Source: Phaeosaccion multiseriatum
Lineage: Eukaryota > Ochrophyta, other classes
NCBI GenBank assembly: GCA_965112735.1
Contig: OZ218952.1
Coordinates: forward strand, 3,348,001-3,412,000
Direction: 5' to 3'
DNA: 64,000 nucleotides
The notes under the pieces are model-generated. The model saw nothing but the letters and a program-made list of their open reading frames with translations. It did not search any database and was not told where the DNA came from. Numbering within the stretch: the stretch's first letter is position 1; each line of letters opens with the position of its first letter. Of the stretch, positions 1-11,927 are shown in pieces. Made by a program: the position numbers and the translations under genes.

Positions 1-176
1 ACGCCGTGAGCAGAGCAGCAGCAGCCATCATATTAATGATATTGGGCCGGCGGGCGGCGTGTGAGTCACAGGGGAGAAAGTCACAGATGACAGATGGCAC
101 CAGAAGGTTCCTCCCTCCCTTCGTCAATAAAGTTATTCCCTTCCTCACTAGGAGCGGGGTGAGCGAGGGAGGAGGG

Positions 177-1059
177 ATGAAGGATAAGAAGCTACCTCGG
201 AAGCAGCGAACGCTCGGATTCCTGGTAGAGGTGAGGATTATTTATTCATCGATTATAAATCCCTTCTTCCCCTTCCCTTTCCGCCAAGCTGAGTCTCCTG
301 TACTCGACTGCCCACAGAGCATGCGCGGCAACGTTATCGTGGTGGAAATGAAGAACGACGTGGAGGTGACGGGCATGCTTGAAGAGGCGAGCCCGGATAT
401 GAAGTAAGAGGAGAAATTTTTTGTCCCTTCCTCTCCGCCCAACCCTCCTCGCTCCCCCCTATATGTAATCGAAAAGAAGCTACTCTAGCATGGCCACGGC
501 CCCACCACTTCTCCTCTTGCCTGCCTCCCTCCTCCCTTTCCCCCGCTCCATCTCGTGCTCGTCCCAAACACCAAATATCCAAACTGATTGGGCTATGTGT
601 CGCCTTGCTCAGTCTGGTCCTGACCAACGCGCGCCAGGTGACGAGTAAGGGTGTGGCGACCAGTCTGGACGTGGCCTTTCTGCAGGGCCACATGGTTAGA
701 TACGTGCATATCCCCGACCAGATCAACATACGCAAGAACCTCATGACCCACGTAAGTCGTCCCCAAGCAGCAAAGGCAGCCGGGCATACTTAAGTGCGCT
801 CCACCCCATCGTCTGCGTTGCTTCTCTGTGCCTACCGAGGGTCCAAGCACCGTGTGGTGCCTCTAGTTTCTCCCCTCCCCACGCCTTTTACTTCCCACCA
901 ACAGTCTCACTCACTCCACGTATTCACTGACATCACTCGTACCACATTCGCAACCCGGGCTTCTGGCCCCATTCTCTCTCCCCGGCATGAATCGATTAGG
1001 TAAACTCTCTGCAACGCGCGATGGACTCCGGCAAGCGCGCCGTGCGCAAGACTCGCTGA
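177..1059 (+). CDS. LSM10-like: LSm/Sm-fold protein, LSM10-like
   Basis: Four exons join in phase: 177-230, 318-403, 613-751 and 1000-1059, giving 112 residues. The model has the two Sm motifs. Sm1 runs through the stretch VVEMKNDVEVTGMLEE and ASPDMNLVL; Sm2 reads LQGHMVRYVHIPD. The VRYVHIPD-x-x-NI signature matches LSM10, the U7 snRNP subunit that replaces SmD1 in metazoan histone pre-mRNA 3' processing. The protein ends in a basic tail (SGKRAVRKTR), as SmD1/LSM10-type proteins do. Intron 1 is 87 bases and stays open, so an unspliced reading also exists. The last exon was chosen because its TAG acceptor keeps frame and yields the basic tail. Other possibilities are a divergent SmD1 or LSM2. 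The Sm fold is secure; the LSM10 identity is an inference from the Sm2 motif. Confidence 0.8.
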
Positions 1060-3160
1060 GAGGAGGAGCGATAAAGCGGAGGTCCTGAGGGTCTTCTTGT
1101 GTGTTGCTCTCAGTGCTCAAAGGAGGCCTTGATAGCAAGGGTGGTGCCAACAGCAAGCCCAGCAGGAGTAAGTGCCTGCAACGCTCACGGCGCACTGTTG
1201 GCTGTTGGGAGGGGTGATTGTCGAGAAACAGGGCCCAAAGAGGGAAGCAGGGCATTGGAGGGAGCCGCCGAAGAGAGCAACTGCGGCAACTCTACTGAGC
1301 ACCCCAGCATGAGCCCCTACCGCTGGGACTCTCAAGGCGTGGAGGAACAGGAAGAGGGATGTCTCGACATCCCCGTCCTGCGGCTGAGAGAAGGAGAGAG
1401 GCGCGAGGGGAGGAGGGAGGACCGCACGAGATGAGATGGAGAGCTCGCTCTCTGTACCGGAGACAACAGTTCAAAGCTTCCCAGCAGAGCGCGGAGGATG
1501 GGAGCGGCAACCGTTCAAAGATTGGCAGGCTCATGCTTATTGGATCAGGGAGAGGACGCGATGCACACCCGAAGCAGACTACTGCGCTTCGAGGACGAGA
1601 AGGGGAGGAAGAGGGAGAGTGGGAGGAGGATAAAGAAAGAGAAGGGGGAGGGGAGGAGGAGGAGGAGGAGGAGGAGGAGGAGGAGGAGGAGGAGGAGGAC
1701 AATGTGCTGTGGCAGTTGTACGTGTATGACTTCCAACCCCCAGCTGTAAGGCCTCTGTATTTGCGCCCCCCCCCCCCTCCCTCTGGGGAACAAGTGGAGG
1801 TCTCATATTTGCCAGAGGTAGGTGCCCGCGCTAGTCCGCCTGCAGCTCGAGCGAGAGGCTTTCGCCCCATTCGCTGCCAACGTCGGCGCGACATTCAAAG
1901 AAGCGACTCAGGCAATTCGCCATGGTGGTGTGGCCTACGAGGAGCCAGCAGCGTCAGAGCCGCCTCGACAACATGGCGACTCGCCTGACTGTAGCCCCAA
2001 GTCATGCGAAAGCGACAGGGGAGTGTGCAAGCTGTGCCGTTTCACACGCAAAAGTAGTCTCATCCGCCGCAGGATTTGGGAGGAGTGAGGGGGGGGCGGA
2101 GTGAGTTGACCGGTTGGGAGCGAATGAGAATCGAGAGTGAGAGAGGAGAGGAGAGGGCGAGGAGTGGGCAATTTGCCGTTACGGCGGGAAACGAAACCTC
2201 CAAGAGGACACGAAGGTTCCGGAGCTTCACGCAATCAAGAAAATTCAACAGAAAAAGGAGAGCGGGTGGCATCGCTGGACTGTGAAACGCCGCAAGAGTG
2301 CGAAGGGGGGACTGCTTCTCGCTCAGTAGTGCGGTCCCACACCCTGCAGCAGCGACTTCGTTCAGAACCAGTGCGTTGACATGCCATGTGAGCATGTGTG
2401 TGGACTAAAGTCGTTAATTCATGCATTATACCCTCCTCCCTCCCGAATCCGTAAATAGCAATAAGGCATCTCAGTGCCCACCTATATACCCCCACCATCC
2501 CCGCCCTTATCACCCACACCTCCTGTTCCTTCCTTCCGTGCTTTCCCCCCACACACATTGTACACGCCCCCAAACACCCGCCACAAGTCACCAAGTCACA
2601 TGTCTGTCCACAAGGGCTTGACACATCTCCCCCTCACACTGCTGCTTCTGCTGCTGCTGCGCTGCTGTTTATGCTGGTGCCGCTGCTCGCTCGCTCGTAT
2701 CTGTCCTCTCCTCTTCCTTCATCAGCTCCCTCCCTGGTCCCTTCCTTCATCGGTTCTCCTCCTCTTCCCCTGCTGACCTCAGACACTCCCCCCCATCATC
2801 CACGGCCAAGTAGTCCACCCCGACAACCCCATCACGGTGTTCGCTCCCCGCCTCTAAGCAAAACCACGCTCGCCGTCGCCATACACTCTTCCCATCGCTC
2901 TCATCCTTTCAGTCAGCCCCTTCCAAAACCGCCACTCCAACGGTCACGATAAGGCACCTTTCCAGGGCATAAAGAGTGGTGACGGCCCAGCCCACAGCCC
3001 CCCACAGCTCCTCTCCCCTCCCCTACTCTACCCTCCCTTCCCTTCACTCCCTCTTCGCTCTCTTCCCTTCTCCGCGACGAATGAAGGGCTCAAGAGGGCG
3101 AGGAATGCACAGGAGGGTCGCTGTAGTCAAGGAAGAGTGCATATACTGAGGTGAGCGCGC
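1060..3160. other. Intergenic stretch, no supportable gene
   Basis: Between the LSm stop and the stop of the convergent B12D-type gene. It holds a GGA tract near 1650-1700 and pyrimidine-rich DNA from about 2450 to 3060. Open frames at 1099-1434, 1359-1988 and 1822-2088 (+) have mixed composition and a few GT donors (for example after VEVSYLPE at about 1816). I could not join them into a gene or recognise any family, so an unrecognised gene at 1100-2100 remains possible. Confidence 0.5.
1648..1700 (+). repeat. (GGA)n microsatellite
   Basis: Near-pure GGA/GAG trinucleotide tract. It would read as poly-Glu in one frame, but no gene is supported around it. Confidence 0.9.
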
Positions 3161-4032
3161 TTACGGCTTTGGCCTGATGAGTGTCCCGCGTGCTTCAGAG
3201 GTCACACGCACGTCCTGGGAGGGAGACGGTCGTGTGGAGGGATGAGGGAGGCAGAATGAGGGGGGCGATAGCAGCGAGGATACACAGACGTCAGAGAGGG
3301 GCGGGGGGGGGGGAGGGAGGGAGCTCGTCCGTTTGAGAAGTAAGCGGGCAGGTGGTGTGGGAAAAGCCAAGCGAGAGTTACCACCCACCCCACACACCCA
3401 CCGAGTTGCAGGTCAGAGTGAAGCCCATGAAGCCCACGCAGAGCACCACGGCCCCGCCGATGATGACGACAATTGGGTAGGTGCCTTTGTCCGAGACCCA
3501 CTGCTTCTTCTCCTTCTCGCTGATGTGCATGTTGAGCATCTTGGTGCGGGAGCTGTGATGGTCAAGTAAAGGGGGAAAAGAGTTGTGCCACAAAGGAAGA
3601 GGGGAAAGGGTAAGCAGCTTCGCTTTACAGCCCCCCCCCCCCCCCCATACACCCACCCTGCATCACTCCGCCTCCCGTCCCCGTCAACACATGCCACTGT
3701 GCTACCAGTGCAGTCCCTGCCCCGCCCTCCTAAACCCCCCCTCGAGGAGCAAGTACGTTATTTGTATTCGCTGTTTTTTTCTTCCCTACCACGTCGGCCA
3801 CACATGTATCGCTTCCTCCCTCTGACTCCCCTCCACCGATGGATAAGGGGGGCATCCGCTACCAACCTAACCTCCCTCCTTTCTGCTCCTTTTCCCATTC
3901 CCTCTTCTCTTCTCTCCTCTCTTCCCTCTCCTACCTTCCAATCTGACTGTTCCATTGGGGAGCAATGGGCGCCTTCATGCTGCTGCCCCTGCCCGCCAGC
4001 TGTCGGAGAGTGCGTCCTGCCAGTGCGTTCAT
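3161..4032 (-). CDS. B12D/NDUFA4 (MLRQ)-family mitochondrial membrane protein, copy 1
   Basis: Three exons on the minus strand: 3935-4032, 3402-3552 and 3161-3214, giving 100 residues. The N-terminus is basic and rich in Arg/Ser/Ala (MNALAGRTLRQLAGRGSS), as in a mitochondrial presequence. It is followed by KGTYPIVVIIGGAVVLCVGF, a single membrane span preceded by the family-typical YP, and then TCNSDVRV, matching the NPDVR-type motif after the span. Members of this family (NDUFA4, plant B12D) are small single-span subunits of respiratory complexes I/IV. Exon boundaries have the same phases (2, 0) and positions as the second copy at 15.3 kb, so the two are duplicates. It is transcribed divergently from the RPC3 gene. 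Confidence 0.88.
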
Positions 4033-4184
4033 GATTCTCTCTTTATTAGGAGCAGGCCTTCCCTTGGTATAAGGACGGCGATAATGGCGAACGAGAGCCC
4101 CCCTGGGTAAGACAGCTGTGACTCTGCTGGACTCAGTACAGCTGCAGCAGCAGACGGCGGGCCGGCCTGGGTATTGTATAGGTT
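4033..4184. promoter_or_regulatory. 152-bp divergent promoter, B12D copy 1 / RPC3
   Basis: Only 152 bases separate the two opposed start codons, so both promoters and both 5' leaders must lie here or overlap the neighbouring gene. I see no clear TATA box. The second B12D gene is also head-to-head with its neighbour. Confidence 0.55.
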
Positions 4185-6685
4185 ATGGCGCGGCGCTGCA
4201 GCGCGCCCGACCAGCGGCTCGCCCTAGACATTGTCGATGAGCACTTTGGACCCATCGTGAAGGTAGGGCGAAGAGTACCGCTTGCGATGTGCCTTTAGTT
4301 CCCCTGTTTTATCGCCCACCCTCCCCTTCCGTACCCTCTCAGCCAAGTGGGGGCTCTTGTCCGCTCCCTTCTTTCACACCCGCCCTCGACTAATTTTTAT
4401 TTCCTCTGCTGGTTCTCTTGACCCTTCCACCACGGCACCTCTCCTTGATGTGCACAGCCAAAGCTCCTTCCATCTTCCCCCCCCGTTCTCCCTCCATTGC
4501 TTGCCTCACCTCTGAGCGTCCCTTTACGAGCAACCCGCTTACCATCGCCTTGCAATACTGTCGCAGAGGGTGGCAGCGGCTCTCATGTCCGTGGATCGGA
4601 GCTCGCTGGCGGAGGTCGTGCAGCGTGTGAAACAGAGCTGCGGTCACAGCGGAGCCATGGGTGAGTTTCAATGTCGACAGCTGTCTGCAGGCAATGCCTA
4701 CTTAATCTGAAGGACGCGAGCTGGGATTGATGGCATCTCGGGACTCCCCTAAGAAAAGAGACTACGATTTAAGGCATGCCCCCTCCTCCTTGTCCCCTCT
4801 CATCCTCCTCCGCCCCCCGTCCTCCTCCTCCTCCCCTCCCCTCCCCAACAGTGTCCCACATGCCTGGGGTGAATGTGTCCCAGCCCATCGGGGCCACAGT
4901 GGTCACCAAGGATGAGATCACCTCCGCCATGCTTGTACTCCTCCAGCATAATTGCCTTCAGGTGCCTTATTTCTAGCCTCACTGTGTCTTCTTCCTTCTT
5001 TCTGAAGTGGCGTAAGACGGTGTGCTTGAGAGCGAAAGGCACTGCAGCATTGAGCTCTCATGGCTCTCCTTCTCACATACCGGATGTATTTGCCATGCTT
5101 GTGTGTGTGTGTGTGCGCGTATGTGTGTGTGTGTGTGTGCGTATGTGTGTGTGTGTGCGTGTGTGTATGCATGTGCCTCTATCATATGGGCAGGTCCTCA
5201 TGCCCACGGATGACGAGCTCACCCAGATGCTGCCAGCACTCAGGCTCAAATACAAAATCCTCATATCTGCCATCATCCAAAGGGGGAGGGCACAGCAGGT
5301 CATACACAGAGCCAGACAGGTCCGTGTCAGCAGGAGGGAGGGTCACAACTTGGTCTGCGAGGGAGGGGAGTGAATCGACCGCGTGCGGGGGGGGGGTTAA
5401 CTGAGGAGCGCTACTCGGCATTGACGTTCAGGCGGGGATAAGTGCAGTGCATGCATGCACACACGCACGCACCACCTACTTACAACACCCCTTCCCCTCC
5501 CCTCACCGGGTTGCCTCCCACTTCCTCCCTCCCTCCCTCCGTCCCCTCTTCCTTCCTTCCTCCCTCCCTCCATCCCTCCCTCCCTCCCTCCCTCCCTGCT
5601 CTCCCTCAGGTGTTTGGTGATGTGGGGGCCACCATCGTGGAGGTGCTGCTCGTGCACGGCAGGCTTAAGCGGGGACAGATCAAGGAGGACGTCACCGCAC
5701 ACATCCTCTCGCAAGAGGTAGGGACCAGACTGGCCTGGCCTGGTCTGGGTGGGGGTGGTGTTGGGGTTGGAGTGGGGTGGGCTCGGTTGTCTCGGGGTGT
5801 GCTGCGCTCTTGCACACACGGACACACGCACGCACAAACGCATACACACACAAGCGCACACCTGTATACACTCATGTACATCTACGCACAGTGAGAGCAG
5901 AGAGAAGGATAAAGAGAGCGCAGATAGAGGACCTAGATGACCCAGGGAGGGAACTGACCCCCCTCGTACGATGGCGAATCGGCCGACTCGATCTCACTCC
6001 TCCTTCATGAACCTCTTCAACCCCGATCCGACTTCTCCTTCATGAATCCTTCTACCCCGACCCCTCACCTCCCACAGGCGGAGGCTCGGCAAGCGTCGTT
6101 GGCGGCGTCTGAGGCGGCGAAGGTGGCCAAAGACGATGCCCATGAAGCAGCTGCGGCGCTAGCAGCAGCAGGAGGACCCGGTGGTGGTGAGTGAGTGCAG
6201 AAAAGAATGAACCAACTGGTCTCTTGCGATTTATGTATACCACACTTGTTTGCTGGCTTGCCTGCCTTCCTCCAGCCTTTGGGCCTGATTCACTCCGATC
6301 CTCTGTGTGTCCTCGGCACGCGTTTGCCCAACACAAAACACACACACAACTACACACACAAACACATAACCCCCCCCCCCCCCCCACACACACACACACA
6401 CCTGCATCAGCGGACGACATGATCAAGAGCGAAGAGGATGATGGATCGGGCGCAGCCGAAGCTGCCGCACTGACTGCAGCGGCAGCGGCTTCCGCGTCCG
6501 TCAGCGCCAGCGCAGACAGCAGAGCCCTGGCGGCAAAAGCGGCGGTGGAGAGGGAGGCGAGCACGCCGGCCATGGTTAGGGAGAGGGGCCTCCACATCAT
6601 GGCCACCTTTGAGAGCATGGTGCAGCGGCGCTACATTGCGAAGGTCAACCCAATCAACCTCTCCAAGCCCGAACCGCCGCCCGGT

Positions 6686-6758
<73 letters not shown>

Positions 6759-9700
6759 TATGTGTGTATGTGTGTGTGTGTGTGTTTATGTGCGTGTGTG
6801 CGTGTGCACGTGTGTGCGACTTTATTCGGGATGAGTGGGCACCCACCCACTTGATTCTGTAACTCACTCCCTCCCTTACTCACTCACTCAGTCCCTCACT
6901 CAATCACTCAGTCGACGTTCTGCCTCTCTTGTTCCGTGGCTCTCTCTCCCTCTGCGACCTCCCATCGCTCGTTGTGTCTGCAGATAGTGGCGGGGGGCCT
7001 AAGAAGGGCATGGACTTCAGTCTCTCCAGGAGCGAAGCAGCAGCGGCAGCAGACAAGGGAAAGGGAAAGGGAAAGGGAAAGGGAGCGGCCAACGAAGGAG
7101 GGGTGGCAGGTCGCTCGGCAGCGGCGGCAGTGGCGGCTGCTCAGTCTTCCAAGGACGCTGCTATTAACTCAGGCTTGAACGGTGCGGCTAGTGGGACAAT
7201 GGCTGCCCCTCCCCCAGCAGAACTGCACGGGGCATTGAGCGTGAGGAAAAGGCGTGTGCCCAAGAGGGAAGCTCTTGAGGAGGAGAGCGAAGGGGGCGAT
7301 TCAGCCCTGCCTGTGGAGATGCAGCTCATGCTTGTGCAAGCGAGGCAGTTAGAAGGGGCGGGGGAGGGGGGCGGAGGAGGGGGAAAGGGCATGGCCAAGG
7401 GGAGCGGCAAGGGCAAGCGAGCACTAGGCGCGATGGTCAAGCCGGAGCTGCTGGAGGATGAGGACGAGGATGGGGACGAGAGCGGCGGTGATGGTGGTGG
7501 CAATCGGATCGGAGGGAGTAAGCGGGGGAGGGGGGGAGGCAGGGCCGGGAAGCCTCCACCGCGGAAGCGTTTAAGGGGTGGCAAGTCAGGGAGCGGCGGT
7601 CGCAGAAGCCAGAGTAGGGGGGAAGGGGGGCTCTTGGATAGCGACGAGGACGAGGACGAGGCACTGTTCGAGGAGGGGGGGGGGCGCGAAGATAGGGAAG
7701 GCGGAGAAGGAGGAAGAGGAGGAGGAGGAGGGGTTGGGAAAGGGAAAGGAAAGGGCAAAGGCAAACATCAGCTCAACCACAACAACCAGCAGCAGCAGGG
7801 CCCCTGTGCGGAGGACGAGATCATTTGGATGGTGGGGCATGACCAGTTCCACAGGGACGCGAGGCACGAAGTGTGCCTGGCGCTGGTAGCGGAGAAGTTC
7901 AGGAACCAGATTGCCACGGCCATCATTCGGGTCATCATCGGCCTCACTGCTGGTAGGTCCATGCGTGCGTGGGTGCGTGCGTGCGTGCTGGGGGGGGTGC
8001 GGGGTGAGGGAGGAGAGATGAGGGCTGAGGGATGCGGGGTGGGGTTGGGGTAGACGTAGACGGGGGGATGAGGGGTGGGTGGGTGGGTGGGTACAAGAGT
8101 TGATGAGAGGCTGAGGACGACAAGGTAGAGGCACTGTTGTATAAGGAGGTGTTTGGTCCCTCCTCTCTTTGAAAGCTCTGTGTTGCGTGCGGCTCCTCAT
8201 GGACGCACACACACGCACATGCGCGAACACACAAACACATACACACACACACACACTCGAACACGCGCGCCTTTCCTTCCGTGCTGTGTCCCCCAGGGGC
8301 GGAGCAGGGCCGCGGGCAGCAGACGTCTCGGCCCGTTCTTGCCAAGGACATTCACAAGGGCATGCTAGAGGAGAGGGAGAGCATATTGCAGCGGCACAAG
8401 AAGAGCAAGAGCGAACCCGTGAGTAGTCAGTGTAGTAGTAGAGCAGCCCTCAGTAGGAGGAGTGAGTAGAGTGGGATGGGGGGGGGGGGGGGTGAGGGTG
8501 GAGTGGGATGGGTGGTGTGGGGGTGGGGTGAGGTCTGGTGGGGGGGAGCTTAGTACCAGGATACCCATCGCAGCAGAGAAGTAATGAATGACTGAAGGAA
8601 GGAAGCAAAGGAAGGTGGGGCTGGCTACTTCCTGCGACCTGCGGGGGTTCTGTCTGCCTCCGCTTCCTTCCCTTCCTCTCCACCGCTCGCACAGCGTCAT
8701 TCGACTTGCTACCACACACCCAACAACTGAGTGAGAACTTTGAACATTTTCTGCCCCAATACACCCTGACTCTCCCTCTTTCTTCCCCTGTCTCTCCCTC
8801 CTCCCTCCAGGGCGCCGCTGGGTGGGAGAAGTACTCATTCGATGTGTTGCAGCAGTGGCTGACCTTCCTCTGCCGAGACGACACCGGTCTGCTCACGCGT
8901 GTCAGTGGCACGGAGACGGCGGGGGAGTTGGCGCAGTTCATGGCGGAGACGCACAGCATGATCGCGTTCGTACAGCGCAAGACGCTGCACTCCATCCTGG
9001 AGGAGAGGTGAGGAGGAAGTTACAGGCATATGGGGGAGGCAGGATGCGGCAGGCAAATTGCATATGCTTCTTCTCTCCTCTTGCGCTGTCTGCACGTCTG
9101 TCTCTCTGTCTCTCTCTTTCTTCCCCCCTCCTCTCTCTCCCCTCTCTCGTCTCCCTTTCTGTCCCTCCCTCGCGATGCCTGCCTGAGCGGAGGGGCACTC
9201 TTTCCCTTCTCTGCCGCTGTCTGTTTGCCCGCCTCTGCCCATGGGCCCACCTCTGCCCACTCACCTCTGCACGTTTGCCCCCCCCTCCCGCGCCCCTCCC
9301 GCGCCCCTCCCTCCTCCTCCTCCTCCTCCTCCTCCTCCTCCTCCTCCTCCTCCTCCTCCTCTTCCTCCTCCTCTCCCTCCTCCTCCTCCCTCTCCTCCTC
9401 CTCCCCCTCCTCCTCCTCCTCCTCCTCCTCCTCCTCCTCCTCCAGGTATGACCCGCACAGTGCGCGCATCTGCCAGGTGCTGCTGGAGAAGAAGTACTTG
9501 GAGCAGCAGCAGATCGGAGACCTGGCCATGATACCGCAGAAGGAGGTAAGGGGGGCGTGGACGGCATGATTGTGAACGTAGCAGTGAGGATGTAGTAGAA
9601 GCGCGTGTGATAGTGCAGAGCGAGGTTAGGAGAGCAAGTGTGTGCAGCAGTCAAGAGAGTAGAGAAGGAGGCGAGGAGAGCATGTTGTATGGGCAGCAGT

Positions 9701-10825
9701 TAGTAGAGTCGAAGAGGCCACGGTACCGAAGTAGGAGAGTATAGGAGGCCATGATTTCTGAGGGAATTTTATGTATATGTATGTATGTATGTAAATGTGG
9801 TAGTTAGGAGAAGGCAACCAACGGTGGGCACACACAAAGAGAATCGACACTGGAGACGAGCTCGCTCCCGTCCCACACACCCCACACACTCGCGCAAACA
9901 CATCCACACACACACGCACACACACGCACTCACACACCCACACGCGCGCGCACGCATACACAGGTGCGCAAGAAGCTGTACCGGCTGTACCGTGACAAGA
10001 TGGTCACCTTCACCGAGGTACCAAAGCGCACCGACCACAACCCCGCCACCACCTTCTACGCCTGGCGTGTAGACAAGCCCCAGGCCAAGCGCAGCGTGCT
10101 CGATCTCATGCATCGGGCACTGCTGAACGTGCGGCTGCGAAGGGCCCATCTGTACTCGACGCAGCGCTCTCTGCTGGAGAACAAGGATCGAGTGGCGGGG
10201 GAGGTGGAGATTGCCAAGTATAATGAGGTCGTGCGCTCCCTTGATCGCCTCGACATTGCGCAGGTGAGTGGGTGGGTGAGTGTAGTAAGTCAATGGGTCG
10301 GTATAGTATGTCAGCAGGTGGGTGTAGTGTGTCAAGGAGTGAATGGGTGGGTGGACGGGTGGACGGGTGGGTGGGCGGGTAGGTTGGGCTAATGTTGGCC
10401 TGGTCTCCTCTTGTCGGGATTATGTGGGGCGTTTTTCTTCCCGTAGCGCAGGCGCCAACGTCTTCCGCTCCACAAAATGAGGAGGGGTTTGGCAGGTGAA
10501 CCGTGGCATGAGCGTGCAGGCGTTTCATGGTATTCGTTTCCCGCTCAAAAACTTGACCCAATCGCAGCGGAGCAAGAAGTGAAGCCCGAACCTCCTCTCC
10601 CCCTCCCTTCCCCTCATCCTCCTCTCCTTCTCTCCCCTCATCCTCCTCTCCCCCTCCCCTCATCCTCCTCTCCCCCTCCCCTCATCCTCCTCTCCTTCCC
10701 CCCTCATCCTCCTCTCCTTCTCCCCTCATCCTCCTCTCCTTCTCCCCTCTCGCTTGGTGCACCCCCCCTCCTCCTTTGCTCAGATACGCCTGGACGAAAG
10801 CCTGCAGCTGTTCCGCGACTTTTGA
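4185..10825 (+). CDS. POLR3C: DNA-directed RNA polymerase III subunit RPC3 (RPC82)
   Basis: Thirteen exons: 4185-4262, 4567-4660, 4852-4961, 5194-5319, 5610-5717, 6078-6186, 6411-6683, 6984-7952, 8297-8418, 8811-9007, 9446-9545, 9964-10263 and 10784-10825, about 875 residues. All junctions agree in phase. The N-terminus ([14 protein letters not shown], then [15 protein letters not shown]) is the first winged helix of RPC82. The C-terminus carries the strongest match: [19 protein letters not shown], then a TFYAWRV strand and a final helix ending in [14 protein letters not shown]3 forms the RPC3/6/7 subcomplex needed for Pol III initiation. The family is usually about 530 residues. The excess here is an Ala/Gly/Lys/Glu-rich disordered insert at about residues 190-590, mostly in exon 8, with KGKG and EDEDE runs. 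Introns hold TG and TCC repeats. Confidence 0.93.
5099..5167 (+). repeat. (TG)n-rich tract in RPC3 intron 3
   Basis: Alternating TG/CG dinucleotides just upstream of the exon 4 acceptor. Confidence 0.85.
6684..6811 (+). repeat. (TG)n microsatellite in RPC3 intron 7
   Basis: Long TG tract, partly TATG/TGCG, starting exactly at the splice donor (GTACGTGTG...). The 5' splice site is therefore part of the repeat. Confidence 0.9.
9308..9445 (+). repeat. (TCC)n tract ending in RPC3 exon 11 acceptor
   Basis: About 130 bases of TCC/CTC repeats form the whole polypyrimidine tract and end in the CAG acceptor at 9443-9445. Confidence 0.9.
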
Positions 10826-11927
10826 CGTGTGGAGAGGACAAGGAGAGGTGTCAGGGCAGGACAACAGAGGTGTCAGGACATGACAACAGAGGTGTCAGGA
10901 GAGGACAAAGAGAGGTGTCAGGACAAGCCCTTCTAGTGCGATAGTAGGGTAGGAAGAGTATCGTATTCCCTTGGGAGGCGGTGTGTGGAGGGTTTGGCGA
11001 CCTTAGTTCATCCATAGCGCGGAGGCGAAGAGGAGCAGGAGGAGGAGGAGGAGGAGGAGACGGAGCAGAAGTAGCAGGAGGAGGAGGAGGAGGAAGAGGA
11101 GGATGATGGTTATGATGATGATGAGGAAGGAGCCAGCTACTTCACTTTTTGCTGCCCCCTCAACTCCTGCCTGCGTGAACAACAGCGCACTGTCGAGGCT
11201 GGACTGTGCCTATCTCTGATTCACACTCATTGGCGGTCCCGGCTTATGGCATCCTCGGGGATGAGGTGCCACCCCCACTCCTCTCGTCTCTCCATCGGTT
11301 GGGTCTTTCCTATACATATTGTGTATAACATACATTACACGTTCCTCACAAAATCGTTTTCGCTGTATATACATATGAGCCACCTGTCTCATCCCCGGCC
11401 AAAGTACGCTCGCCCTCAGCCGAAGTGGAAAGCAAGCGAGGGTAATCCGAGTGCATCGTATGTTCACGGGCTTCGTCCTGTCCGCTTGTCACCAAGGTGT
11501 CGCTGTCGCTCCTCGTCCTCTCCTCTGCTGCTCTCTCACTCTCGATGCTATTTCGCTTCGCTATCCTCACGTGTCACAAGGGTGCTCGCCCCCCCCCCTC
11601 TCCTCTCGTCTCCTCGGACACTCTCGATCCTATTGCGCCTCTCCACGGCAGTCACCAGCAGCCGCGCCACTTTACGCCCCCACGCCCTCTGCTCTCACGA
11701 GTAATGGCATCGATGGCGGTGGTGTCTCTCCTTCCCTTTTGCAAGCTACTACTGATCAGCAGGCAAAGCAAAATGCGGACCCGATGCCCTCTTCACCCTC
11801 TTTGTTCTCTCGTCTCTCTGCTGGCCCCTCCGCGCCTTCCTTCTCCCCCTCGTTGTCCTCGTGCCTCGTCCGTTGGACTCATACCTCCCACTCAGGGCCT
11901 GCACTGAACTTTCTTTGTCTACTTCAC
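10826..11927. other. Convergent intergenic region, RPC3 / TAZ gene
   Basis: Contains the 3' ends of two convergent genes. It holds a short minisatellite (10838-10925) and a GGA/GAT-rich stretch (about 11035-11130). No gene is supported; long open frames on the plus strand from 11451 overlap the last TAZ exon antisense. Confidence 0.6.
10838..10925 (+). repeat. ~21-bp minisatellite, about four copies
   Basis: Imperfect direct copies of a unit containing AGAGGTGTCAGGACA. They begin just after the RPC3 stop, so they probably lie in its 3' untranslated region. Confidence 0.75.

Noticed and set aside
8450-8995. Minus-strand frame of 181 codons
   Set aside because: Antisense to RPC3 exon 10 and its intron; no domain and no splice context.
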